Part shown: positions 34,203-41,972 of the stretch, one piece after another
Layout of the letters: each line of letters opens with the position of its first letter
Numbering within the stretch: position 1 is the stretch's first letter
NCBI GenBank assembly: GCA_003612285.1
Contig: RAYE01000013.1
Span: 34,824 to 98,823, forward strand
From: a bacterium D16-51
GTDB lineage: Bacteria > Bacillota > Clostridia > Lachnospirales > Lachnospiraceae
Direction of reading: 5' to 3'
DNA: 64,000 nucleotides
Program-made: the position numbers and the translations under genes
The notes under the pieces: model-generated
What the model was told of the DNA's origin: nothing
Seen by the model: only the letters and a program-made list of their open reading frames with translations
Database searches by the model: none

Positions 34203-34943
34203 ATGCTACGTCTGGGCAAATTATACATCTGCTATGGGTTCATTGTTTTATGTTTGGGTAATATTATTGTTAGGCAGTCGCCTGTTCTTGGGCTGAATCT
34301 GTCGGTGTCCTGTGCTGCAGATGTAGTTGTTGTGCTGTCTGGCCGACTGTCATATACTTTGATGACATTTTTGCCGCTGATGCTGTCTGTATGGTTTATA
34401 TTAGGTTCTGACTTTGATTCTGCCCATATATTGCGTTATAAAACATGGAAAAATCTTTTGTTTGCCCAGTCATGGAAGATTTTGATAAACAGTATGGTTC
34501 TGGCACTTATTTTTGTGGTTATAGCAAATGGGCTGGGATATTTATATACAGGAAAGTTTTATAACTGGGGAGAGGTAAACAGCCTTTTTTATGTAAAGGG
34601 AGAAAAAATTCTGCCAGGATATTCCTTTATGGGAATGTTATTTATAGAATGGATTTTTTTGTGCATACGGAATCTGATATTGCAGCATATTATTTTGTTG
34701 TGTTGGTGGCTTCCTTTCAGCAAACCAGTAGGGGCAGTCTTTTCATTTGGCGTCTGTTGCTGTGAGATAGCGAACATTAAAATACGTTTGGTTCTTTCTT
34801 TGTTTAGTATTGATTATTTTGTATGGAAATACCAGCTTCAAAGGGTATGGATTCTTTTAGGGATTATGATATATATATCTTTTTTTAGTATGTTCTATAT
34901 TTTTTTAACCAAAACAAAAGAGGTGTATGATGAAAAAATCTGA
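34203..34943 (+). CDS. ABC-2-type permease-like membrane protein
   Basis: A 246-residue protein with about six hydrophobic segments (YICYGFIVLCLGNIIV, then TLMTFLPLMLSVWFILG). The loop DFDSAHILRYKTWKNLLFAQ parallels the arginine-containing loop of the upstream permease, supporting a family relation. The ATG at 34203 has GGGGGGAAG upstream; the frame is open from 34092 but that stretch overlaps the preceding gene. Its last codons overlap the start of the next, broken permease gene. Probably part of one transporter with the ATPase at 35894. Confidence 0.7.
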   Translation: MLRLGKLYICYGFIVLCLGNIIVRQSPVLGLNLSVSCAADVVVVLSGRLSYTLMTFLPLMLSVWFILGSDFDSAHILRYKTWKNLLFAQSWKILINSMVLALIFVVIANGLGYLYTGKFYNWGEVNSLFYVKGEKILPGYSFMGMLFIEWIFLCIRNLILQHIILLCWWLPFSKPVGAVFSFGVCCCEIANIKIRLVLSLFSIDYFVWKYQLQRVWILLGIMIYISFFSMFYIFLTKTKEVYDEKI

Positions 34944-35780
34944 TTTATGGCTGAAAAAATTATCAGGGCATAATATTTAAAAAATAATTTTCTGGGACAT
35001 TGAAACAGGCATTCTGGTTACATGGAAGTGGATATTTTTTGCAGTTCTTTTGCAGATAGTATTAATTATTCCCCATCTTCGATTTATCCGGCAAGGGGCA
35101 TGGGGTGAGATAGCAATGCAGATATGTACTTATATATGGGAGGGGATACCTGGCTTTATTCATGCAGGTCAGGGTGTGATTTTCCGTATACCAATGGAAT
35201 GGTATCTGATACAGATAAGTTCTCTTTTTGTTTCTGCCCTTTATCCTGTAATGGATTATAATGAACGGGGATATCAATTTCTGCTTCGCGCTGGTTCCAG
35301 AGGGAGTTGGTGGAAAAGTAAACTGGTATGGGTGGTATTTAGTACAATTATATTTTTTATGTTTTTGGCTGGTGCTTTTTTTGTACAGAACTGGTGGTTT
35401 CAGTAATAGGGATCAGCGGCGGAGGTTCAGATTTATGGCGTTGCATAGGTACATTTTCTATGTTAAAGAAAGTACAGTTGTTTTTTATTTTGCCAGTGGC
35501 ATGTGCCATGACACAAAATATAATAGGATTTGTAATATGCATGGAAAAAGGAATCATTTCGGCATTTATAGTTAGCGTGTTATTGATAATTAGTGCTGTT
35601 TATTTTGAAAATCCATTTCTTTGGTGGAATTATTGTATGATAACGAGGAATAAGTGGGTTGCACAAAATGCAGAAATGGACGCAGGAGTGGGATTGCTGT
35701 ATATGTTCTTTTTATCCATTTTATTGTGCATATGGGAATACCGGAGATTTATTGAGAAAGATACAGTAAGGAACTGTTAA
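34930..35780 (+). pseudogene. Third ABC-2 permease-like gene, with a stop and a frameshift
   Basis: The frame starts at 34930 (KKSDLWLKKLSGHNI), meets a TAA at 34978-34980, and resumes in the same frame with IETGILVTWKWIFFAVLLQ, a normal first membrane helix. It again contains the arginine loop (FLLRAGSRGSWWKSKLVWVV). Around 35390-35405 it changes frame, and the remaining membrane segments follow to a TAA at 35778-35780. One nonsense change plus one indel are needed to restore about 280 residues. It closely parallels the two intact permeases upstream, so this transporter has probably lost a subunit. Confidence 0.75.
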
Positions 35781-35821
35781 AAAACTGCGCACTATTCACA
35801 GTTTATTTTTTAACAGTTCCT
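35769..35821 (+). repeat. AGGAACTG-family palindrome at the permease 3' end
   Basis: AGGAACTGTTAAAAA (35769-35783) pairs with TTTTTAACAGTTCCT (35807-35821). It overlaps the last codons of the broken permease. A degenerate related unit (GGGAATTGT to ACAGTTCTT) lies just after it, ahead of the ATPase ribosome binding site. Confidence 0.7.
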
Positions 35822-35893
35822 AAGCCAAAAAGAATAGGGAATTGTCTAAATTAATTATTTACAGTTCTTAAAAATAAATGGGAGGAAAATGAA

Positions 35894-36589
35894 ATGGGAA
35901 TTGGACAGGATTTGGAAATATATTTACAGTTGAGCCATGTCAGTAAGGAGATGGACCAGAACCAGATATTAAAGGATATTTCTATCCAGTGTAAAAGAGG
36001 GAAAATTTATGGGTTCAAAGGGAAAAACGGTTCTGGGAAGACCATGCTGATGCGTATTATCTGTGGGCTGGTAAAACCCACAGAAGGAAGTGTTACAGTG
36101 GATGGGGTTACATTAGGCAAAAAACATAATTTTCCGGAAAGTGTTGGCGTTTTAATTGAAGCCCCAGGATTTATCGGGAATTACAGCGGATACCAAAATC
36201 TAAAAGTACTTGCTGAAATTCAGGGAAAAATTGGAAAAAAAGAAATAGAAGAAGTAATGGCAGAAGTTGGGTTAGACCCAGCAGAAAAGAAAAAAACAAA
36301 AAAATATTCTTTAGGCATGAAACAGAAACTGGGAATAGCAGCGGCGGTTATGGAAAATCCGGATTTAATTATACTGGATGAGCCTACAAATGCTTTAGAT
36401 GAGGAAGGGGTAAAAAATCTTCATAGTTTGCTAAAAAAGCATAAAGAAGCAGGCGCATTGATTTTAATATCGTCACATGATAAAGAAGAGTTAGAATATT
36501 TATCTGATGTGCTGTTTTTTATGGAAAATGGGACAATTAAAGATATAAAAAATATAGAAAGTGAAAAAAGGGAAGAAAATGAAAAATAA
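35894..36589 (+). CDS. ABC transporter ATPase, bacitracin/lantibiotic-immunity type
   Basis: A 231-residue ATPase. Walker A is FKGKNGSGKTMLMR, the signature is YSLGMKQKLGIAAA, Walker B is LIILDEPTNALDEEG and the H-loop is ISSHDKEELE. At the Q-loop position the protein reads GVLIEAPGFIGNYSGYQNL, with Glu where most ABC proteins have Gln. This E-loop is a reported hallmark of LanF lantibiotic-immunity ATPases. It pairs with the permeases at 33383-35780. The RBS is GGAGG. Its stop overlaps the start of the following secreted-protein gene. Immunity or peptide export is inferred; no bacteriocin structural gene was identified. Confidence 0.88.
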   Translation: MGIGQDLEIYLQLSHVSKEMDQNQILKDISIQCKRGKIYGFKGKNGSGKTMLMRIICGLVKPTEGSVTVDGVTLGKKHNFPESVGVLIEAPGFIGNYSGYQNLKVLAEIQGKIGKKEIEEVMAEVGLDPAEKKKTKKYSLGMKQKLGIAAAVMENPDLIILDEPTNALDEEGVKNLHSLLKKHKEAGALILISSHDKEELEYLSDVLFFMENGTIKDIKNIESEKREENEK

Positions 36590-37139
36590 AGGATGGATTT
36601 TTATAATTCTATTTTTAATTGTATCGGGTATTTTTTCGGCGCGAATTATTTTGGTAAATGTAACTTTCCCAGATGCTGAAAATATCTATATTTCGCAGGA
36701 AAATTCTGGGGAAATCCAAAAATATTTCTCTATGGAGATAAATTTTTCAAAATGGCTGAGCGATGCTGAAAAGGAAGATAAATTTGGTGATTATCTTGAT
36801 GTTGGTTCGATGGATGATTTGATTTTGGAGGTGAATGTGACATTTGAAAATAGGTTATCTAAGAAAAAATATATCAATATTAGTTCTGTCTATTTTGAAA
36901 ACACACAGCATTATACAAATGGCATTGCATTGGAATTATATCAGATAGAGAATGACAACCCTTCATTAGAATTGGAAATGAAGCCAAAAGAGAAAATAAC
37001 CTGTAATCTTGTCTATGGCATTACTAATGTAGATTTTACAGAGGAACAATGGAACAGTTTGAAAATGGAAAAGGGATTTTTAGTGTGTGAACGATATCCT
37101 GTTAAAACATGGTGGGAAATTGCTGCAGAGGGATTCTGA
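36579..37139 (+). CDS. Membrane-anchored extracytoplasmic protein of unknown function
   Basis: A 186-residue protein starting within the last codons of the ATPase gene, with AAGGGAAG upstream. One N-terminal hydrophobic segment (GWIFIILFLIVSGIFSARII) leads into an extracellular beta-patterned domain (LILEVNVTFENRLSKKKYIN, KEKITCNLVYGITNVDF). No family is recognised. Translational coupling to the ATPase suggests a role with the transporter, for example as an immunity-like accessory protein. Confidence 0.7.
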   Translation: MKNKGWIFIILFLIVSGIFSARIILVNVTFPDAENIYISQENSGEIQKYFSMEINFSKWLSDAEKEDKFGDYLDVGSMDDLILEVNVTFENRLSKKKYINISSVYFENTQHYTNGIALELYQIENDNPSLELEMKPKEKITCNLVYGITNVDFTEEQWNSLKMEKGFLVCERYPVKTWWEIAAEGF

Positions 37140-37200
37140 AAATATTCAGGATATAGCAGAGGGTTTCTTTGATTCGAAAATTGAGTATTTATAAAAGTTT

Positions 37201-37829
37201 AGGAAAGACTTTGAATGTTATGAAAGAAGTATTAAAGAAAGACTTGTGTTATGTTTAGTGATTATTGGTTCAATTATAGTAACTTTATTTATATCTGAGT
37301 TGGCTGGTGCAAATTCCTATATAGGTAATAATATTGAAATTGAAGATATTCTAGGAATGTGCTGTGATTATTCATTAAAGAATGATGTCACAATAGAAAC
37401 AATAGAAGATTTTAATTGCAGATTAAAGTCTTTAGAATTGACAGTCGATAATAATCATGCTAAGCTTGAAACAGAGTTAGAGAGAAAAAGTATTGTTTTT
37501 TGTCCGCAATTGCACAAAAGTCAATTAGGATACAATTCAGAAAATGCCGTTTTTGGGATTTCTTCAGAAATATCTGGAAATTTTAAATTACGAAACTTTT
37601 TGATTGAAAAAGCAGTTCGGATATATCATTACTGTAGCCTAATAAAAGTATGCTTCATCATACAGTAGCAAGTGTTGCATTATACAGTATGGGTACAAAT
37701 AAGATTTATTATTTTCAGTTTGTTTGTGATGGTATAGATTTGCCATTGGATATGAAAGTTGATTCTAATATGGCAATTTCTAAAAACAAATATCATTTCC
37801 GGGGAGATATAAAATGGGAAAACATTTGA
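37201..37829 (+). pseudogene. Membrane protein gene, start lost and frameshifted
   Basis: Coding sense begins before any good start codon (FRKDFECYERSIKERLVLC, then a membrane segment VIIGSIIVTLFISELAGA). It runs to a stop at 37666-37668. The tail continues in another frame from about 37650 (HTVASVALYSMGTNKIYYFQ, then VCDGIDLPLDMKV) to a TGA at 37827-37829. A GTG at 37246 could start a shortened product. Remnants of a related gene (SIFVSEILGAY) are seen near 40160-40200. The last bases overlap the next gene start. Confidence 0.6.
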
Positions 37830-38524
37830 AAGGATATTGGGCTGTAATTATATTTGTCTGCGTTATAGCAGGAGTGTTTTTGTATACAATGCAATATGCA
37901 TACTATGAATATGATTATAAGATAGTACCGGGCAGGGACTTTATTACTCTTAGTTATTTGCAGAATGATGGCAGCCAGAATGAAGTCAAATGTTATGGAA
38001 ATGTTATAGAAACGCAGGAATTTATTTACCATTTTAAAATACAGGAGGGAAAATTTTTCGGTCCCGGATATTATGAGATATGGTTATCCCAACTTAAGAC
38101 AGGAAAAGATTTCAGGCTTGTATATGCATATGATAGCAGACAGCATCAGAATATAAAATGGCATAGTAATATGGTGAAACCTTTCAGCCATGGTTTTAAA
38201 TCTATGACAGTTTCAGAAGATGGCACATCAAAAGATGTGGCAAAAATGGATGGGGAAGGGCTTTCAGATAAAACGGATATTGCATATGCTGCCATTGTAT
38301 ATTTGCGCATAAAGCTGTTACAGAAATTATTGGCGGGTTATGCTGTTTTTGAAGCGGTTCTGTTAATCTTTGGGTACATATTGTATAAAAAACCAGGGGT
38401 AATCTGTAATCTTATATATAGGAAGCTGTCAGCCTGCCATTTAAAAGCCATAAGGCGGGCTGGTTGTATTTTGCCGCTTTGTGGTGCAGCTGCAATGTTT
38501 TTAATAAGGCTGGCCGTTTCGTAA
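37814..38524 (+). CDS. Two-helix membrane protein of unknown function
   Basis: A 236-residue protein with an N-terminal membrane segment (GYWAVIIFVCVIAGVFLYTM), an extracellular domain of about 150 residues and a C-terminal hydrophobic region (LLAGYAVFEAVLLIFGYILY) followed by a second near AAAMFLIRLAVS. GGGGAGA precedes the ATG. The last 107 bases (38418-38524) are duplicated at 41013-41119, fused to a transposase fragment. No known family is recognised. Confidence 0.7.
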   Translation: MGKHLKGYWAVIIFVCVIAGVFLYTMQYAYYEYDYKIVPGRDFITLSYLQNDGSQNEVKCYGNVIETQEFIYHFKIQEGKFFGPGYYEIWLSQLKTGKDFRLVYAYDSRQHQNIKWHSNMVKPFSHGFKSMTVSEDGTSKDVAKMDGEGLSDKTDIAYAAIVYLRIKLLQKLLAGYAVFEAVLLIFGYILYKKPGVICNLIYRKLSACHLKAIRRAGCILPLCGAAAMFLIRLAVS

Positions 38525-38582
38525 CAACGGAGTGAGATTTATATTGTATGCAAAAAAGGTTTGTGGAGTTATTAATTTTAGC

Positions 38583-38948
38583 ATGAATAAAAAGAAAAAG
38601 ATAATTGCAAGTATTGTTTTGATTATAATAATAATCGTGATTATTGTTTATCATTACAACTTCAAAAGCGGTACAGTAGGTAGTAGTGCCATAGTTGAGG
38701 GTTATGTAAAGCAGGTTTACCCAGAAGAAGGTAAAATATTGATTTGCTATGAGATTAGAAATATATTGAACGAGGAATATATGGGTGACTGCTATATACC
38801 CATTGAGAAGGATACGGTTATCTCTGATGGCAGGACGCTTGATTCAATAGAGCAAGGAGAACATATTATTGCTACATATACAGGCACTCTTGCAGAGGTT
38901 CATCCCGCAGAGATTGATGGCACGGTGTTAGTAAAATTGGTTAAATAA
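38583..38948 (+). CDS. Small membrane-anchored protein of unknown function
   Basis: A 121-residue protein. A basic start (NKKKK) and hydrophobic helix (IIASIVLIIIIIVIIVYHY) anchor a compact extracellular domain of about 85 residues with an OB-like beta pattern (AIVEGYVKQVYPEEGKILIC). The start at 38583 is chosen for the basic-hydrophobic N-terminus; its ribosome binding site is weak. A terminator follows directly, closing this transcript. Confidence 0.65.
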   Translation: MNKKKKIIASIVLIIIIIVIIVYHYNFKSGTVGSSAIVEGYVKQVYPEEGKILICYEIRNILNEEYMGDCYIPIEKDTVISDGRTLDSIEQGEHIIATYTGTLAEVHPAEIDGTVLVKLVK

Positions 38949-38953
38949 ATGTG

Positions 38954-38985
38954 AGATACCGTGGCCGATAGGTCACGGTATCTTT
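38954..38985 (+). terminator. Intrinsic terminator
   Basis: AGATACCGTG (38954-38963) pairs with CACGGTATCT (38974-38983), followed by a short T run. Confidence 0.8.
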
Positions 38986-39025
38986 GCAGGTGACATCTTT
39001 ATCCAAGTGTGTCTGCGAGGCTGCT

Positions 39026-39173
39026 AAATGAAGCATACATGCAGAAAGCTGAAAAAGGAAGCGGCGGTGCAAAGTGCATTGATGTATGAAAAGCAATTGT
39101 TATTGCCGGAAGGGAAGGTAGAAGAGACTATGCCCCTCCAGGCTCGAAATGGGGAATTTGACTATGCAATGGG
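39026..39173 (+). pseudogene. Fragment of the agrC-like kinase gene joined to a second repeated tail
   Basis: Bases 39026-39104 copy the agrC-like gene around 30472-30550 (NEAYMQKAEK region) with a one-base insertion in GAAAAAGGAAG. At 39109-39173 the sequence switches to a block beginning GAAGGGAAGGTAGAAGAGA, which recurs at 39998-40062. Neither part has an intact reading context. Confidence 0.75.
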
Positions 39174-39246
39174 GGTAAAAAAGGGTGAAAAATTTAATAA
39201 AGGCGGAATGGTTTAGTTAAATAGTAGGATATTAGGAGGGAATTAA

Positions 39247-39855
39247 ATGAGTTTAATTAAGAAAAGTGTCAAATGTATAGTAATTTTGTTTATAACGATA
39301 TGTTTATTAGCAAATAATGCAGGGGCAAAAGAAATAAAAGTGATATCATTTCCCAAAAAGATGGAAGTTGGACAAAAAAAGACAGTTAAAGCAAACCGGG
39401 TTGTAAAATGGTCATCCTTAAATAAAAATATTGTAATTAAAACAAAGAAGGAAGCGAAAAAGGTTACTATTATTGCAAAAAGGAAGGGCGTTGGGGTTCT
39501 GATTGCAAAAAAGGGTCAGGAGAAGGTGACATTAAAAATTAAGATTAGAGAAAAGGCGGCATCTCAGGAGACTGCAGAAGAAAAAGGAGTTAGTTGGGAA
39601 GATGCAATGCGAAATGGCGGAAAAGTATATATCATTGCTTTATCTGAAAACATAGTAAAATTTTCTACAGTGAAAGAAGGAAGTTTTAGCAAATATTTAA
39701 CCTTGGATGATACCATTGAAATTATAAAGGATGGGCAGACAGTTTCTAAAGAGTCTTTGCAGGTGGGGCAGTGTGTAAAGGTAGATTATGAATACCATGA
39801 GGATATGGTTGGAGGAAAGTTATGGGGATGTAAGTCAATTACAATTTTAGAATGA
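39247..39855 (+). CDS. Small secreted Ig-like/lysine-rich protein
   Basis: A 202-residue protein with RBS AGGAGGG and a signal peptide (CIVILFITICLLANNAGA). Residues about 27-100 resemble a divergent bacterial Ig-like fold (KEIKVISFPKKMEVGQKKTV, then VKWSSLNKNIVI). The C-terminal 85 residues form a second beta-rich unit (GGKVYIIALSENIVKFSTVK and CVKVDYEYHED). No catalytic motif is seen. A terminator-like hairpin lies at 39926-39945. Confidence 0.72.
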   Translation: MSLIKKSVKCIVILFITICLLANNAGAKEIKVISFPKKMEVGQKKTVKANRVVKWSSLNKNIVIKTKKEAKKVTIIAKRKGVGVLIAKKGQEKVTLKIKIREKAASQETAEEKGVSWEDAMRNGGKVYIIALSENIVKFSTVKEGSFSKYLTLDDTIEIIKDGQTVSKESLQVGQCVKVDYEYHEDMVGGKLWGCKSITILE

Positions 39856-39925
39856 AATAGGAAATACGTTTAGCACAAAAATAATGCGTTAAGCACATTT
39901 TGCTTGCGGATTATTGTTATCTGTG

Positions 39926-39955
39926 GCTCTCTTAGATTAGAGAGCTGCATTTTTG
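39926..39955 (+). terminator. Probable terminator
   Basis: GCTCTCT (39926-39932) pairs with AGAGAGC (39939-39945), followed by TGCATTTTTGG. Confidence 0.55.
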
Positions 39956-39997
39956 GGTTACCAAATAGTGCAAAGGAAAACAAATAAAAATACTAAA

Positions 39998-40358
39998 GAA
40001 GGGAAGGTAGAAGAGATTATACCTCGCCAGTCTCGCAATGAGGAATTTGATCATGTAATGGAAAATGGAAGATAAAAAGATGGTTCGTATTGGGAAAAGC
40101 GGTAAGGGGAAAATTTCTTTCTATTTTCGTTTCTATTCTATTTGGATTGCCTGTTTACATTTTGTCAATTTTTGTTTCAGAAATTTTAGGTGCCTATTAG
40201 AAATAACAATATTCATAGTACTTTGGAATTTAACCACTTATATCAAATGCTATATACCATTTCAATATAAAAAAGGGTCGAAACCTATCTGGGGTATTGA
40301 AATTACTATTTCAACTGTTATATTCTCCTGCATATATGGTCTAGCAGCAATGTCATGA
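39998..40358 (+). pseudogene. Remnants: repeated tail plus decayed membrane-protein gene
   Basis: Bases 39998-40062 repeat the block at 39109-39173. Downstream, a frame near 40140-40200 reads VYILSIFVSEILGAY and then hits stops. This resembles TLFISELAGA of the gene at 37201-37829. A 97-codon frame from 40065 spans the region but mixes frames, so I treat it as debris rather than a gene. Confidence 0.45.
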
Positions 40359-40471
40359 TGCAGGGGTTGAAAGTAGAAATTAATAATACTTTTATGGGTT
40401 TAGTGCCTTAAATATTTCAAATCTCGTAGTTTGTGATGAATTTTAAGAATAATAGATGGTATATACGGCTC

Positions 40472-40711
40472 TTAGATGTACGTATAAACCAGATCCATGC
40501 AGCTTAAAAAATGGAAATTGGCTTCTATCATCATGGAATCCATACGGCGTACCCGGTCATTTATGTCCATGATTTTTGCGATGCCCCTGGACAGGTCTTT
40601 CACACAGTCATGGTATAAATCAATATCATGGGTATTTTCATATCCATAGCAGCGCTTACGGAAGCGGCTCAAGGATTTGTCAGAAAGGGGCTGCTGTTGT
40701 ATGGAGGGCAT
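40472..40711 (-). pseudogene. IS1182-type transposase fragment
   Basis: A 79-codon frame reads SDKSLSRFRKRCYGYENTHD, then LYHDCVKDLSRGIAKIMDIN and RRMDSMMIEANFHFLSCMDL. This RMDSMM-containing block is typical of an internal part of IS1182-family transposases, which are about 450-550 residues long. Both flanks of the gene are missing, so it is a non-functional relic. Confidence 0.7.
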
Positions 40712-40792
40712 ACTTTGAGATGGTATAATAAAGCTGTAACACTTACACAGGGATAAATGATATAATTTAAATGAAAGTGAAGGTGAGCAAGA

Positions 40793-41119
40793 ATGGCAAA
40801 CACTAACAAGCGTTATGAGCCTGAATTCAAAAAACAGATGGTTCGTTTAGCCTTAGAAGAAAGCAGAATCATCGCAAGCGTCAATAAGGAGTATAACTTA
40901 GGAGAAGGAACTGTTCGAGGCTGGAGCAGACAGTATGAAGAAGAATGCGAGATGAATCCAGAGACAAATGAAAAGGGAGAGCTTTATGGAGAAAGCCGCC
41001 GACTCCGCAAAAATAGGAAGCTGTCAGACTGCCATATAAAAACCATATGGCGGACCGGGGTTATTTTGCCAATTTGTGGTGCGGCTGCGATATTTTTAAT
41101 AAGGCTGGCTGTTTCGTAG
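40793..41119 (+). pseudogene. IS3-type OrfA fragment fused to a duplicated membrane-protein tail
   Basis: The first about 73 residues are an IS3-family OrfA start (RYEPEFKKQMVRLALEESRI, then a helix-turn-helix with YNLGEGTVRGWSRQYEEE). At about 41013 the sequence switches to a 107-bp copy of 38418-38524, giving the tail LPICGAAAIFLIRLAVS in frame. No OrfB follows. It is a chimeric relic left by insertion and recombination. Confidence 0.75.
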
Positions 41120-41143
41120 CGATGGATATTAGGTGTTGAGTAA

Positions 41144-41278
41144 TAATAACTGGGCAATACAGTTTTTGGAATCAATATTGTGGATGGAATAGAGTTTTCT
41201 TACATAAATTCTTTAGATGATTCTTTAAAAATTTATCCATTTGAGAATGGAATTGTGTGTGCATTTGTGGTAAGATGA
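41144..41278 (+). pseudogene. Short 3' remnant of an unidentified gene
   Basis: A 43-codon stretch without a start (GNTVFGINIVDGIEFSYINS, then ENGIVCAFVVR) ends in TGA at 41276-41278. It has the look of a gene tail cut off by rearrangement. Confidence 0.35.
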
Positions 41279-41429
41279 TGACATTAAAAAATTCAACAAT
41301 TGGAGATTTTATGGAGGGAGATCGATTGAAAACCATTCTATGGCTGCGAAAAACGCGCCTAAAGAATGCTTGCAGTTTCAATCTTGGAAAAATACATTTT
41401 TCACAACTCTTGCGTAGCAAGAGTTTGGC

Positions 41430-41497
41430 AATTTGTGTCTGCGCACACTTGCCACAAATTTGTTATGCACAAAGAACGTGTGCAGAAATGAGGAGTA
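41430..41497 (+). repeat. Palindromic repeat carrying a ribosome binding site, copy 1
   Basis: The stretch from ATTTGTGTCTGCGCAC to GTGTGCAGAAATGAGGAG is nearly identical to 60557-60624. It contains internal complementarity (TTTGTG with CACAAA, GTGTCTGCGCAC) and ends in the Shine-Dalgarno of the DUF2087 gene. It is also related in design to the leader of the gene at 22396 (GCTCAGAAATGAGGA). Confidence 0.8.
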
Positions 41498-41499
41498 TT

Positions 41500-41820
41500 A
41501 TGGAAAAATCTATTCAAATGTATAATAAAAAACTGGACAACTATTATGATTCTAATGGAAAGTTAATACAATATCCATCTAAAAGACCAATGAGGATTAT
41601 TGTTCTTATAAAAATTGCAGAACAAATGGACGCAAATAGGAAATATACAGAAAAGGAGATGAATGAAATTATTAGGTCACATATTGCATTTACTGATATA
41701 GAGTTAATTCGCAGGGAGATGTATCAATATAAATTGATTGGAAGGCTTCGGGATGGTTCAGAATATTGGGTAGAAAATAATTGGAGAAATGTATATGCAG
41801 AATATATCAGAGAAGATTAG
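41500..41820 (+). CDS. DUF2087 domain protein
   Basis: A 106-residue protein. The core LIQYPSKRPMRIIVLIKIAE, then YTEKEMNEIIRS and DIELIRREMYQYKLIGR, matches DUF2087, a small winged-helix-like domain often found in ArsR-type regulators. The DNA-binding N-terminal domain of such regulators is absent, so this is a stand-alone version. The start at 41500 lies after TGAGGAG supplied by the repeat. Function unknown; a regulatory role is plausible. Confidence 0.78.
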   Translation: MEKSIQMYNKKLDNYYDSNGKLIQYPSKRPMRIIVLIKIAEQMDANRKYTEKEMNEIIRSHIAFTDIELIRREMYQYKLIGRLRDGSEYWVENNWRNVYAEYIRED

Positions 41821-41972
41821 GCAAGCTTGCCTGCACATCCTCACTTTGCCTTCGCGGGAATAAAAGTCGGTAAGACATTTCAAGGAGATGGAAGGAGGTC
41901 AAAGCCAGGTGTGTAAAAAAATGGAAGAAAGAATTGACAGGGAAAAGGAGAAAGAAAGGATAGGGAAGATAT

